From positions 93,093 to 157,092 of the forward strand of contig PBNZ01000043.1 of the NCBI GenBank assembly GCA_002723275.1: 64,000 nucleotides of DNA, read 5' to 3'. The position numbers and the translations under genes are program-made. Source of the DNA: Planctomycetaceae bacterium. GTDB taxonomy: Bacteria > Planctomycetota > Planctomycetia > Pirellulales > Pirellulaceae. The notes beneath the pieces are model-generated. The model saw only the letters and a list, made by a program, of their open reading frames with translations. It was not told the DNA's origin and searched no databases. This document shows positions 1 to 9,832 of this stretch, in pieces. Numbering within the stretch: the stretch's first letter is position 1; every line of letters begins with the position of its first letter.

Positions 1-486
1 TCTTCTGAACATCTCGACGACATTGTGATCTATGCGCGTCAACAACTATCGGTTGAACAACTCATCGATCAGATCTTGCCACCGCGATCCGAGCTGCTAC
101 TGACCGTTGCGCGTCGCAACTTCAATGCTCCGGAAGAGCTCAAAACGTATAAGCTTTTGCTTGCTCGAGCTGACGAAATACTCTCTGGGTCAGAACTGCC
201 CGCAGACAAACTGGCCTACGTAACCGGAACACTCCACCGACTCCAAGGACGCCCTGGGCAAGCAGTAATCTTTCTTGAAAAAGCGGTCAGTCAGAATCGT
301 TCTCGCGGAGATTGGCGATTCGAACTGGCGGTTCTACTGACGGAGTTACAGCGTTACGAGGAAGCACTCCAGCATCTTCTGCTCCTGCAAAGGGAACGTC
401 CCGAGAAAAATCGCTACCAGCGACTTTACGAGCGGATCAATCGGGAACGACATCGTGCAGGAGCTCCTGCCAACGCTGCGGGTTAA
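1..486 (+). CDS. TPR-type protein, C-terminal part (5' end outside window)
   Basis: The reading frame is open from the first base of the window to a TAA at 484-486, so this is the C-terminal ~160 residues of a longer protein. The segment is helical and repeat-like: the stretch around GRPGQAVIFLEKAV and RYEEALQHLLLLQRE looks like two tetratricopeptide units, with the Ala/Leu/Tyr spacing usual in TPRs. TPR proteins act as protein-binding scaffolds; no enzymatic domain is visible. A GTG at 25 could be an internal start, but the codons before it remain open and read naturally. The Arg/Ala-rich tail suggests a cytoplasmic end. Function is not recognisable from this part. Confidence 0.6.
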   Translation, partial: SSEHLDDIVIYARQQLSVEQLIDQILPPRSELLLTVARRNFNAPEELKTYKLLLARADEILSGSELPADKLAYVTGTLHRLQGRPGQAVIFLEKAVSQNRSRGDWRFELAVLLTELQRYEEALQHLLLLQRERPEKNRYQRLYERINRERHRAGAPANAAG

Positions 487-694
487 AAGCTTCCGCCCCC
501 CCTAACGGCGCAATGGACACTCAGCTCACTTAAGCCAGGGAATGGCGAAAGCCGATTGGACAGCTTCCCCGGCGAACGAATTCTCCGCCGGAAATTTAAG
601 GCAATCCAGCCGCCTTGTCTGTTGTTTTCACAGATTGTGTCCTTTACGATGCATGCCTCCATTCGAAAAATTCCCTCCGACCAGAATATCGACT

Positions 695-1972
695 ATGAAT
701 TCCATTCTTAGACTTATCATTCTGCTGATGCTCATACAATCTTCCAGCGTCTTGGTGCCCGCGATCACTTCGGTGGCGCCGGCAGCTGAGCAATTCCGGG
801 TCGAGATTCAGGCCGGCCCTGAAAGTCATGAACAGGTACCGATCACGGTTCCAATTCGTCTTCCAAATTCACTCCAAACGGTGGATAGGGTCGAGCTTGT
901 TGGCCCTGACCAAGAAAAATTGGTCGGTCAAATCACTCGCCCTTCCCTGCTCGCAACGGATTCGTCTCCGGAAGCTCGCGAACTAGTTTTCATCGTACCA
1001 ACTTTGAAAGCGAACGAGACACGTCTCTACAAGATCCAGCTCGCACCATCCGAACCAGAATCGAAGGGGCATTTCAGTTGGGACGATAACGAAGGAGTTT
1101 TCTCCCAACTCAGCTATGCCGACCGGCCCATCCTGCGATACATGTATGCAGCACCCGACACGTCCTCTCCGGAGGCTCTGGAGAAAACTGTGAAGGTCTT
1201 CCATCACGTGTTTGACCCGAAGGGTGAACAGATCGTGACGAAGGGTCCGGGAGGAAAATTCTCTCATCACCGCGGACTGTTTTATGGCTTTAACCGCATC
1301 AGTTATGGAGACAAGCAAGCGGATACTTGGCACTGCCGCAAGGGAGAGTCACAACAACACGTAAAAACACTCGGCATTGAGGCTGGACCCGTTTTGGGCC
1401 GTCACCGCGTTGCCATCAACTGGCATGGTCGAGATGGAGAAGTGTTTGCGAAGGAGCTGCGTGAGATGACGGTTTATCATCTGCCGGGCGGGCATCTGAT
1501 CGAATTCGCCTCTCAACTCACCAGTACCAAAGGTCCCGTGCGACTTGACGGCGATCCTCAGCATGCGGGATTTCAGTTTCGGGCATCTCAAGAAGTTGCT
1601 GGCGAAACGAAAGCACAAACTTATTACCTTCGTCCCGACGGTCGCGGCCAACCAGGTGAGACTCGAAACTGGAGTCCGGACAAACCTGAGCACCGCAACT
1701 TGCCTTGGAACGCTCAATCTTTTGTTCTGGGCGATCAACGTTTTACCTGCTGTTATCTGGATCATCCCGGCAATCCCAAGCCTGCGCGTTATAGCGAGCG
1801 GGATTACGGTCGATTCGGTTCCTATTTTGAATACGATCTCAATGATGGTCATTCATTACCTTTGAATTATCGCGTCTGGCTTCAATCCGGAGAAATGGAC
1901 GTTCCGTCAGTCGCTGCTCACCAACACAACTTTGTGTCTCCTCCTCAGGCGAAGATTATCACTCGTCCGTAG
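695..1972 (+). CDS. PmoA-like (DUF6807) exported protein
   Basis: 425 residues. The N-terminus MNSILRLIILLMLIQ and a following small-residue stretch form a Sec signal peptide, so the protein is exported; this fixes the ATG at 695 rather than the longer frame from 542, whose first 51 residues look like noise. The body matches the PmoA-like family (DUF6807) common in planctomycetes: a His-rich region around VFHHVFDPKGE and FSHHRGLFYGF, then LIEFASQLTST and the C-terminal NYRVWLQSGEM. Despite the name methane oxygenase PmoA in some databases, no methane oxidation is implied; the fold is a carbohydrate-associated beta sandwich of unknown activity. It sits 68 bases before the DUF1080/cytochrome c gene on the same strand, and the two may be co-expressed. 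Confidence 0.75.
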   Translation: MNSILRLIILLMLIQSSSVLVPAITSVAPAAEQFRVEIQAGPESHEQVPITVPIRLPNSLQTVDRVELVGPDQEKLVGQITRPSLLATDSSPEARELVFIVPTLKANETRLYKIQLAPSEPESKGHFSWDDNEGVFSQLSYADRPILRYMYAAPDTSSPEALEKTVKVFHHVFDPKGEQIVTKGPGGKFSHHRGLFYGFNRISYGDKQADTWHCRKGESQQHVKTLGIEAGPVLGRHRVAINWHGRDGEVFAKELREMTVYHLPGGHLIEFASQLTSTKGPVRLDGDPQHAGFQFRASQEVAGETKAQTYYLRPDGRGQPGETRNWSPDKPEHRNLPWNAQSFVLGDQRFTCCYLDHPGNPKPARYSERDYGRFGSYFEYDLNDGHSLPLNYRVWLQSGEMDVPSVAAHQHNFVSPPQAKIITRP

Positions 1973-2040
1973 GCACGCAATTGTTCTGTCGGTGTCCCCG
2001 TTCTCACCCAACAGCACATCAAAATTTGGGAGACCCCTTC

Positions 2041-5000
2041 ATGAAGACCCCAGTGGTATTGTCACTCGCTGTTCTCGCTGCTCTCACTCTCGCAGGACCG
2101 ACGAGTGCGGAGGATGGATTCAAATCAATCTTCGATGGAAAAACGCTCAAGGGATGGGATGGGAACCCGGATTTCTGGCGAGTTGAAGATGGAGCGATCA
2201 CCGGTCAAACAACCGCAGAGAATCCCACCAAGGGGAATACTTTTCTGGTCTGGAAGGACGGGGAACTCGGCGATTTCGAATTGAAGCTCAAATTCCGCAT
2301 CGTCGGCGGTAATTCTGGCATTCAATATCGCAGCAAGGACCATGGCGACTGGGTCGTACGTGGATATCAAGCCGACTTTGATTCCGATGGAACCTACTCG
2401 GGCATCCTGTATGAAGAGGGTGGGCGAGGAATCCTGGCAATGAGAGGAAACCAGGTTGTCATCAATGCGGATGGATCGAAGGAGAATGTCGGCAAAACGA
2501 CAGCTGAAGAAAAGATTCTGAAGTCGATCAAAAAAGAGGAATGGAATGACTACCGCATTATTGCCAAAGGCAATCGTCTGGTCCACGAGATCAATGGCAA
2601 TGTGACGGTTGAGGTGACGGATCACGAAGAGGCCAAACGGGCCATGAAGGGCATTTTGGCTTTGCAACTTCATGCAGGTCCTCCAATGGTTGTGCAATTC
2701 AAGGATCTGCGTCTGAAGAATCTCGCTGCAGCCGACTCAACCAACAACGATCAAAAAAAGAAGGCGGTCTTTATCGCGGGCAGACGCAGCCATGGCTACG
2801 GCTCACACGAGCACAATGCCGGTTGCCTGCTTCTCGCCAAGTATCTCCGTGACAACATGCCAGGATACGAAACCGAGGTTTTTCAGAACGGCTGGCCTGC
2901 TGATGGTCTCGAGTCACTCGATGGCGCGGATACGATTATCGTCTATTGTGATGGCGGTGGTGGCCATCTATTGAACAAACACATCGACGAATTTAACGCA
3001 GTGATGGAACAGGGTGTGGGCCTTGTCTGCATTCACTACGGCGTCGAAGTTCCCAAGGGAAAATCAGGGGACGCATTTCTGAATTGGATCGGCGGCTACT
3101 TTGAAACCCATTGGTCGGTCAATCCTCACTGGGTTGCCGAATTCAAAACGCTTCCCGACCATCCCGTGACACAAGGTGTAGAGCCATTCTCGGTCAACGA
3201 CGAATGGTATTTCCACATGCGATTTCGTCCGGAACTTGAAGGTGTGACCCCCATCCTGTCGGCCCACCCACCGGAGAGCACCATGAAGCGATCCGATGGG
3301 CCTCACAGTGGCAACCCTCATGTCCGAGCTGCCATGGCACGCGGTGACATTCAACATGTCGCCTGGGCATCAGAGCGTCCCAACGGGGGTCGAGGCTTTG
3401 GTTTCACGGGCGGTCATTTCCATTGGAATTGGGGAGACGATAATTTTCGCAAGGTTGTTCTGAACGCAATCGTCTGGACGGCGGGCGACGATGTACCCGA
3501 GAACGGCGTGGGTGGAAAAACCCCGACTCGGCAGGATCTCGAAGCCAATCAAGATTTCCCGAAGCCCGCGGCCAAACGTGAAGTCAAGAAGCCGAACAAA
3601 GAAACGGCCAAGGCGATTTTTCGCAGCCCCGTTGTAACACCGCGGACGCCCAACCACGCCGTCGACATCGACGTGAAACTCAGTGACGCCAAGAAGCTAT
3701 ATCTGGTGGTCAATGACGGCGGTAACGGTATCAGTTGCGACTGGGCGGACTGGATCGATCCACGGATCAGCGGTCCGCAGGGCGAAAAGTCGCTGACTGA
3801 GTTGACATGGAAATCTGCCACGAGTGAATGGGGGCAGATTCGAGTCAACAAAAACTGTGGTGGCGGTGAGTTGAGAGTCGCTGGCAAATCGATTTCCAAA
3901 GGAATTGGCGCCCATGCCAATTCCGTAATCGAGTTCGATTTGCCAGCGGGTTTCACTCGTTTCCAGGCACAGGGCGCACTTGATGAGGGAGGAACCAAGC
4001 AAGCGGCTGGGGGAAATTCAAGTGTACGCTTTCTGGTCTACACAGAAAAACCGACCATCGTCGCCGGTAGCGCCGACAGTGATGAACGCACTGCGGATGT
4101 GGCCGTCGAAAACCTCGACATTCACGATGAATTAGAGGTCACTCTCTTCGCCGCTGAACCCATGCTTTTGAGCCCGTCCAATATCGACATCGATCATCGA
4201 GGTCGCGTCTGGGTTTGTGAAATAGTCAACTATCGCGGTCATCGAAATAAGCGTGCGGAAGGCGATCGGATTCTCATCCTGGAGGATACCGACGGAGATG
4301 GCCAAGCCGACAAGAAAAAAGTCTTTTATCAAGGCAAAGACATTGACTCGCCCCATGGCGTTTGCGTTCTCGGAAATCGAGTCATCGTTTCGGCAGGCCC
4401 TCACGTCCTATGCTTCACGGATGAAGACGGTGACGACAAGCCCGATAAAAAAGAGGTTTGGTTCCAGGGCATTTCGGGCGTCCAGCACGACCATGGAATC
4501 CACGCTTTCGTCTTCGGTCCCGACGGAAAGCTTTATTTCAATTTCGGGAACGAAGGGAAACAATTACTCAACGCAGATGGCGAACCTGTCCAAGACATGG
4601 CGGGGAACATCGTTTCCGTCAACGAAAGTCCTTATCAACAAGGACTCGTCTTCCGCTGCAATCCCGACCTGAGTGAATTCGAGACGCTTGGCTGGAATTT
4701 TCGCAACAACTGGCTGGCCACCGTCGACTCCTTTGGAACCGTCTGGCAATCAGACAACGATGATGACGGCAATCGAGCAGTCCGCATCAATTACGTGATG
4801 GAGTTCGGGAACTATGGCTACCGAAACGAGATGACACGAGCAGGTTGGAAAACAGCTCGAACCGGTATGTCGAAAGAGGTTCCGACCCGCCACTGGCATC
4901 TCAACGACCCGGGCGTTGTTCCCAACTTGCTACTAACCGGTGCTGGATCGCCAACCGGTATTACCGTTTACGAGGGAAATGCACTCCCGAAGGTTTTCCA

Positions 5001-7050
5001 TGGTCAACTGCTACATTGCGATGCGGGTCCGAGCATTACTCGCGCCTACATCAAAACCCCGGACGGAGCAGGCTATCAAGCTGACGTAGTCAACATGTTG
5101 GATGGAAATCGTGACCGTTGGTTCCGGCCCTCGGATGTGAAGGTGGCTCCAGACGGATCGGTGCTCGTCGCCGATTGGTACGATCCAGGCGTAGGCGGTC
5201 ACCAAATGCGAGACCTTTCACGCGGCCGCATTTTCCGGATCACTCGCAAAGGAGCAAGTCCCCGTTATGCCACTCCTAAGTTCGATTTCTCGACAGCGAG
5301 TGGATCCGTCGAGGCATTAAAGAACCCCAACTATGCCGTCAGACATATGGCGTGGACATCGTTGCATGGCATGGGCGCGACAGCCGAGCCAGCATTGGTA
5401 AAGCTGTGGCAAAGCGACATCCCCCACGAGCGCGCACGAGCGTTATGGTTGCTCGGTAAAATCCCCGGCCGTGGCCAAACCTACGTTGACCTGGCAAGCC
5501 AGGACAAGGATCCGCAGATTCGGATCGTTGCGATACGACTCGCACGCCAACTGCAGGACGTTGACACGATGGCCGTTGTAGCTTCGTTGGCGAAAGACAT
5601 CTCTCCTCAAGTTCGACGGGAGTGTGCCATCGCTCTACGCGGAATGGACCATTCCGAAAAGGCCGAGGTCTGGGCCACACTCGCCGAACTTCATGATGGA
5701 AAAGATCGATGGTATCTGGAAGCGTTAGGAATCGGTGCTCATCAAGATTGGAATGATTGTCTCAGCGCATGGCTTGATCGAGTCGATGACCCTTTGAAGA
5801 CCGCCGCGGGTCGAGATATTATCTGGCGTTCTCGAGGTGAGGAAACGCCCGAGTATCTGCTGCGTATTGTCGGGGATCCCAGCACACCAGCCGAGCAACT
5901 CCCCAGGTTCCTTCGCTCCTTTGATTTTCTCCCGGAAGAAAACGTCCGTGGAGCCTTATTGGCATTGGCATTCGGAGGTCGCGGTGAGCTGGATGAAGCA
6001 CGACACCAACTCATCACCGGCGAGGCACTCAGTCGCATCAAGACATTGGACCCCAAGGAAAACGCTGCGGACCTTGAAAAACTTTCAGCAACCTTAGACA
6101 GTCTTCGCGGAAGTCGAAAATTCATCGAATTGGTCGGTCGGTTCAATCTGTCAGATCGTTACAACGAAGTTTTGCAGATTGCCACCGAACATCCCAGCGA
6201 GGCCAATGGAATCGAAGCAATTAGGATGTTGTTGGCGAAAGGTCAGCTCGATGGCATCCGCTCAAAACTTAAGGAAGGCGACGAAGAACAAGTACTCGCG
6301 TTGTTGAAAGTTCTCGGCAATTCAACAGATAACCGAGCTGTGACGGTCCTGGAGCCAATTCTCGACCGGGACAAAAAGGATTACGACACTCGACGTGAGG
6401 CACTCCGCAGCTTGGCTCGTATTCGTAAAGGTGCCGAGATTCTCGTTGAATTGGCAGAAGATCAAGAGCTCCCACAAGACTTACAGGTTGCTTCCGCAGC
6501 TGAATTAAACAAGCTGCCATGGAAAGATCTACGAGAACGAGGCAGCAAGGTGTTCCCACTTTCTCCATCCAAAGAAAATAAGCCGCTACCCTCGATTCCC
6601 GATCTCGTTCGAGTCCGTGGTGAAGTGCAAGCCGGCAAGCAGGTATTTGCAGAACAAGGCACCTGTGCAAAGTGCCACATCGTTCAAGGGCAAGGCAAAA
6701 AAGTAGGTCCGGACTTGAGCGAAATTGGCAGCAAACTAAGTCGCGAGGCCCTCTATGAATCGATTCTGTATCCCAGCGCCGGGATCAGCCACAACTTCGA
6801 AACCTACGCGATCGAACTAGCCGATGGCAATGTGGTCTCGGGAGTGTTGATCAGTCAGTCGAATGAGGAAGTTCAGATCAAAGACAATGAAGCAGTCTTG
6901 CGACGCTTCCCCATTGCCGACGTCGAATTAATCGAGAAGCAGCCCATCTCTCTGATGCCGGCTGACCTGCACAAGTTGATGACCGAAAAAGAGCTCATTA
7001 ACCTCATCGAATACTTGACGACCCTGAAGTCCGTCCAAAAAGCGGGTTAA
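2041..7050 (+). CDS. Giant secreted DUF1080-ThuA-NPCBM-propeller-HEAT-cytochrome c protein
   Basis: 1669 residues, starting at the ATG at 2041 that opens a signal peptide (MKTPVVLSLAVLAALTLAG, cleavage near TSA-ED). Domains in order (approximate residues): DUF1080 (3-keto-disaccharide hydrolase-like, 25-230, with FDGKTLKGW), ThuA-like (240-480, with HYGVEVPKG and GGYFETHW), NPCBM-like (530-670, with GIGAHANSVIEFDLP), a planctomycete-type sorbosone-dehydrogenase-like beta-propeller (690-1105), HEAT repeats (1110-1500), and a c-type cytochrome with CAKCH at 1542-1546 followed by the propionate-type C-terminal module GVLISQSNEEV. The propeller-HEAT-haem architecture is a PVC-superfamily hallmark; DUF1080 and ThuA suggest sugar substrates. 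Likely periplasmic oxidation of a sugar or polyol with electron transfer to the haem. The substrate cannot be told. Confidence 0.85.
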   Translation: MKTPVVLSLAVLAALTLAGPTSAEDGFKSIFDGKTLKGWDGNPDFWRVEDGAITGQTTAENPTKGNTFLVWKDGELGDFELKLKFRIVGGNSGIQYRSKDHGDWVVRGYQADFDSDGTYSGILYEEGGRGILAMRGNQVVINADGSKENVGKTTAEEKILKSIKKEEWNDYRIIAKGNRLVHEINGNVTVEVTDHEEAKRAMKGILALQLHAGPPMVVQFKDLRLKNLAAADSTNNDQKKKAVFIAGRRSHGYGSHEHNAGCLLLAKYLRDNMPGYETEVFQNGWPADGLESLDGADTIIVYCDGGGGHLLNKHIDEFNAVMEQGVGLVCIHYGVEVPKGKSGDAFLNWIGGYFETHWSVNPHWVAEFKTLPDHPVTQGVEPFSVNDEWYFHMRFRPELEGVTPILSAHPPESTMKRSDGPHSGNPHVRAAMARGDIQHVAWASERPNGGRGFGFTGGHFHWNWGDDNFRKVVLNAIVWTAGDDVPENGVGGKTPTRQDLEANQDFPKPAAKREVKKPNKETAKAIFRSPVVTPRTPNHAVDIDVKLSDAKKLYLVVNDGGNGISCDWADWIDPRISGPQGEKSLTELTWKSATSEWGQIRVNKNCGGGELRVAGKSISKGIGAHANSVIEFDLPAGFTRFQAQGALDEGGTKQAAGGNSSVRFLVYTEKPTIVAGSADSDERTADVAVENLDIHDELEVTLFAAEPMLLSPSNIDIDHRGRVWVCEIVNYRGHRNKRAEGDRILILEDTDGDGQADKKKVFYQGKDIDSPHGVCVLGNRVIVSAGPHVLCFTDEDGDDKPDKKEVWFQGISGVQHDHGIHAFVFGPDGKLYFNFGNEGKQLLNADGEPVQDMAGNIVSVNESPYQQGLVFRCNPDLSEFETLGWNFRNNWLATVDSFGTVWQSDNDDDGNRAVRINYVMEFGNYGYRNEMTRAGWKTARTGMSKEVPTRHWHLNDPGVVPNLLLTGAGSPTGITVYEGNALPKVFHGQLLHCDAGPSITRAYIKTPDGAGYQADVVNMLDGNRDRWFRPSDVKVAPDGSVLVADWYDPGVGGHQMRDLSRGRIFRITRKGASPRYATPKFDFSTASGSVEALKNPNYAVRHMAWTSLHGMGATAEPALVKLWQSDIPHERARALWLLGKIPGRGQTYVDLASQDKDPQIRIVAIRLARQLQDVDTMAVVASLAKDISPQVRRECAIALRGMDHSEKAEVWATLAELHDGKDRWYLEALGIGAHQDWNDCLSAWLDRVDDPLKTAAGRDIIWRSRGEETPEYLLRIVGDPSTPAEQLPRFLRSFDFLPEENVRGALLALAFGGRGELDEARHQLITGEALSRIKTLDPKENAADLEKLSATLDSLRGSRKFIELVGRFNLSDRYNEVLQIATEHPSEANGIEAIRMLLAKGQLDGIRSKLKEGDEEQVLALLKVLGNSTDNRAVTVLEPILDRDKKDYDTRREALRSLARIRKGAEILVELAEDQELPQDLQVASAAELNKLPWKDLRERGSKVFPLSPSKENKPLPSIPDLVRVRGEVQAGKQVFAEQGTCAKCHIVQGQGKKVGPDLSEIGSKLSREALYESILYPSAGISHNFETYAIELADGNVVSGVLISQSNEEVQIKDNEAVLRRFPIADVELIEKQPISLMPADLHKLMTEKELINLIEYLTTLKSVQKAG

Positions 7051-7143
7051 ACCCAAACCCCGTTTTGGTCACAGGCAAATCCAGATCGGCATTCAGACGA
7101 CCTGTCACGGCATGAAAACGAGTCGTCTTGGAATCTCCCTCGG

Positions 7144-8541
7144 CTAGAGATCTACTGCCGACTCATAATCGGGCACTAAGACCCGCCATTGGTGATTTTG
7201 CCGAATCTCGGTAGCAAGACTCGTCGCCGCTTCTTCATCACCGTGAGTCAGGAAGAGCCGTTGTGGCGGTTGCTCAAAATGGCTCAGCCAATGGAGCAGC
7301 GCGGCTCGATCAGCGTGGCCCGAAAAACCAAAGATCTGCGCAACGTTTGCCTTCACTTCATGGTTTTGACCGTGAATCCGAACTTCGCGATGACCATCGA
7401 GGATGCGACGACCGAGCGTCCCGTGAGCCTGGTAACCCACGAACAGAATGGTCGATTCCGGGCAACTGATGTTTCGTCGCAAATGGTGCTTGATCCGTCC
7501 GGCGGTGCACATTCCCGACGTCGACATAATGATGGACGGTTCATCTTTGGCGTTGATCGCCTTTGATTGTGCCGTGGTTCTCGAAATCTGTAACCCTGGA
7601 AAATTCAAAGGTGGCGTGCCTTGGGTGATCGCCTCCCATGTCTCATCGTCAAATCGGTCCCGATGTCGACGGAATACTTGAGTCACATCGACGGCCATGG
7701 GACTGTCAAGATAAACGGGGATATCCGGAATGCGGTCCTCGTAAACCAGCTGACTAATGAAGAACATCAACTCTTGAGCACGTTCAACCGCAAAGGTTGG
7801 GATGACAACCCTGCCACCTGCTGGAACCGTCGAAATGATCACCTGCTCTAATTGTTCAAGGATATCGCCACCCTCTTTGTGGTCCCGATCCCCGTAGGTC
7901 GATTCCATGACGATATAGTCCGCTGAGGTAAATACGGCGGGGTCATGAATGAGCGGCTTGTCCCACTGGCCGATGTCGCCAGAAAAAATGATGCGACAAT
8001 TCTTTCCGCCTTCACGAACCTGAAACTCCAACATGGCTGAACCAAGAATGTGGCCCGCCTCGTGGAAGGTAAGCGTCACATCTTCTGTCACTTTGACAGC
8101 AGTGTTGTAGCTTTCGGGCTGAATCATTGGCAATGTTTGGTCAACATCGTTGTCATCGAAAAGCGGTTCGTTCGGATGAGGGCCTTTACGTCCCTCTTTC
8201 CGATGTCGTTTTTTCTTGTAGGCAAGATCTTCCAACTGAATGTGAGCTGCATCTCGCAGCATGATTTCGACGAGGTCTGCGGTGGGCGCTGTCATAAACA
8301 GGGGCGCATTGAGACCTTCACCCACAAGTCGCGGAATCAAGCCGCAATGATCGATATGAGCATGCGTGAGCACGAGCGCATCGATGCTCTCGGGGGGAAT
8401 GGGACATTTTCTCCAATTCCGCGTCTTGAATTGACGCTCTTGAAACAAGCCACAATCGATCATGACTCGCGAGTGGGCAGTTTCGAGACAGTACCTTGAA
8501 CCGGTCACCTGCCGATTCGCCCCCAAAAAGTGCAATTTCAC
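7144..8541 (-). CDS. Beta-CASP metallo-beta-lactamase-fold RNA-processing exonuclease
   Basis: 465 residues. It starts at MKLHFLGANRQVTGSRY, the usual N-terminus of bacterial CPSF-like proteins. The zinc site is intact: THAHIDHCG (motif II), HILGSA, FSGDIG and the C-terminal FLTHGDEEA. Beta-CASP motifs follow: MESTYGDR (A region), SGMCTAG, and FSGHADR. The family cleaves or trims single-stranded RNA with two zinc ions in the cytoplasm; the human relative is CPSF73 and the bacterial ones are RNase-like. The gene converges with the giant cytochrome gene (93 bases apart) and diverges from moxR. No KH domain is present, so it belongs to the short bacterial type rather than the archaeal CPSF form. 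Confidence 0.88.
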   Translation of the reverse strand: MKLHFLGANRQVTGSRYCLETAHSRVMIDCGLFQERQFKTRNWRKCPIPPESIDALVLTHAHIDHCGLIPRLVGEGLNAPLFMTAPTADLVEIMLRDAAHIQLEDLAYKKKRHRKEGRKGPHPNEPLFDDNDVDQTLPMIQPESYNTAVKVTEDVTLTFHEAGHILGSAMLEFQVREGGKNCRIIFSGDIGQWDKPLIHDPAVFTSADYIVMESTYGDRDHKEGGDILEQLEQVIISTVPAGGRVVIPTFAVERAQELMFFISQLVYEDRIPDIPVYLDSPMAVDVTQVFRRHRDRFDDETWEAITQGTPPLNFPGLQISRTTAQSKAINAKDEPSIIMSTSGMCTAGRIKHHLRRNISCPESTILFVGYQAHGTLGRRILDGHREVRIHGQNHEVKANVAQIFGFSGHADRAALLHWLSHFEQPPQRLFLTHGDEEAATSLATEIRQNHQWRVLVPDYESAVDL

Positions 8542-8791
8542 TTGGTAGTTCCCTTTACAGCGGAAGTCTCGTAAAAGTGATGATCGCTAAATCAGAAGGG
8601 AAGACATTCGCTCATCTGATTCTCCTTGATTTTGACACAAAACAGCATGTCGTTCCATCTCCTTAACGCAGACAAAATCAACCGCGTGATCTCGTTCGCG
8701 TAGATATTAAGTTGCGTCTGTGTTTGAATAGTAGTTGTTGTTGTTTGCACAACGCAACGCATCTTATCTATTTGGAATCGAAGGCAATCGT

Positions 8792-9832
8792 ATGAGTAGT
8801 GAACAGGTGGAGCCGTCGGACGCAACCATTTCGGACAGCACGTACGAATTCATCAACGCGATACGGAACCGTGTAGGTACGGTTGTCGTCGGACAAGATG
8901 TCGTCGTTGAGCGATTGTTGATCGCTTTATTTACGAGTGGACACCTGCTCCTGCAAGGCGTGCCCGGTCTCGCTAAGACCTTGCTGGTATCGGCCTTATC
9001 GAAATCAATTGACCTGGAGTTCAGCCGCATCCAATTCACGGTCGATCTGTTGCCTTCTGACATTATTGGCTCCGAGATTCTCGACCAGCAGACGCATGAA
9101 TTCCGCACCCACAAGGGTCCCATTTTCACCAACCTTTTGTTGGCGGACGAAATCAATCGGGCGGCTCCTAAAGTCCAGAGTGCTCTGTTGGAAGCGATGC
9201 AGGAGCGGAAGGTTACGATTGGGAATGAAAACTATTCATTGCCAGCACCTTTTCTCGTAATCGCAACCCAAAACCCGGTGGAACAAGCGGGAACGTTTGA
9301 ATTACCTGAGGCACAACTTGATCGTTTCATGCTCTGTCACCGCCTCGAATATCCGACACCAAGCGAGGAGAAGGAAGTTTTACGCCGTAACACCGAACTC
9401 GGTGTGCGTCGTGAGGGCGCTGGCGCCGTGGCACGTACGGAATTTGATGTCTTGGACGAACAGTCCGTGGCGGACCGCGCTGAGCTTGTGAAGGCGATGG
9501 AAGCCATTCAGAGCGTTCACGTGAGTGATACCTTTACAGATCACGTCGTTGACCTTGTCAACCGAACTCGCACGCATCCCGCGATTGAACTCGGTTGTAG
9601 CCCCCGCGCAGGTATCGCATTGATCAAGTCAGCTCGGGCACGTGCTCTGATTCACAAACGGCATTACGTGATTCCAGAAGATCTCTACGCCTTGGCGGAA
9701 GACGTCGTATTGCATCGGATTCGCCTCAATTACGAAGCGTTGGCGGACGGTTTGACGACCGTAGGCGTCTTGCGACAGATGCTCAATGAAATTGGCGCTG
9801 AGACAAATGGTGATGGCGAGGTACTCGCATAA
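8792..9832 (+). CDS. MoxR-family AAA+ ATPase
   Basis: 346 residues. Walker A is GVPGLAKT, Walker B is LLADEINRA, and sensor I ATQNP is followed by the family-specific EQAGTFELPEAQLDRF. MoxR ATPases act as chaperones that mature or remodel partner proteins carrying VWA domains. The ATG at 8792 is chosen over an upstream in-frame ATG at 8735 because an AAGG-type ribosome site lies about nine bases before it. It is the first gene of an operon: the DUF58 gene overlaps its end, and two VWA genes follow. Context (MoxR, DUF58, VWA, VWA, TPR) matches the Bat-type aerotolerance loci of other bacteria, though the process served in planctomycetes is unknown. Confidence 0.92.
   Translation: MSSEQVEPSDATISDSTYEFINAIRNRVGTVVVGQDVVVERLLIALFTSGHLLLQGVPGLAKTLLVSALSKSIDLEFSRIQFTVDLLPSDIIGSEILDQQTHEFRTHKGPIFTNLLLADEINRAAPKVQSALLEAMQERKVTIGNENYSLPAPFLVIATQNPVEQAGTFELPEAQLDRFMLCHRLEYPTPSEEKEVLRRNTELGVRREGAGAVARTEFDVLDEQSVADRAELVKAMEAIQSVHVSDTFTDHVVDLVNRTRTHPAIELGCSPRAGIALIKSARARALIHKRHYVIPEDLYALAEDVVLHRIRLNYEALADGLTTVGVLRQMLNEIGAETNGDGEVLA

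Noticed and set aside
7095-7128. Seven-base inverted repeat between convergent genes
   Set aside because: The 20-base loop and missing T-run make it weak as a terminator.
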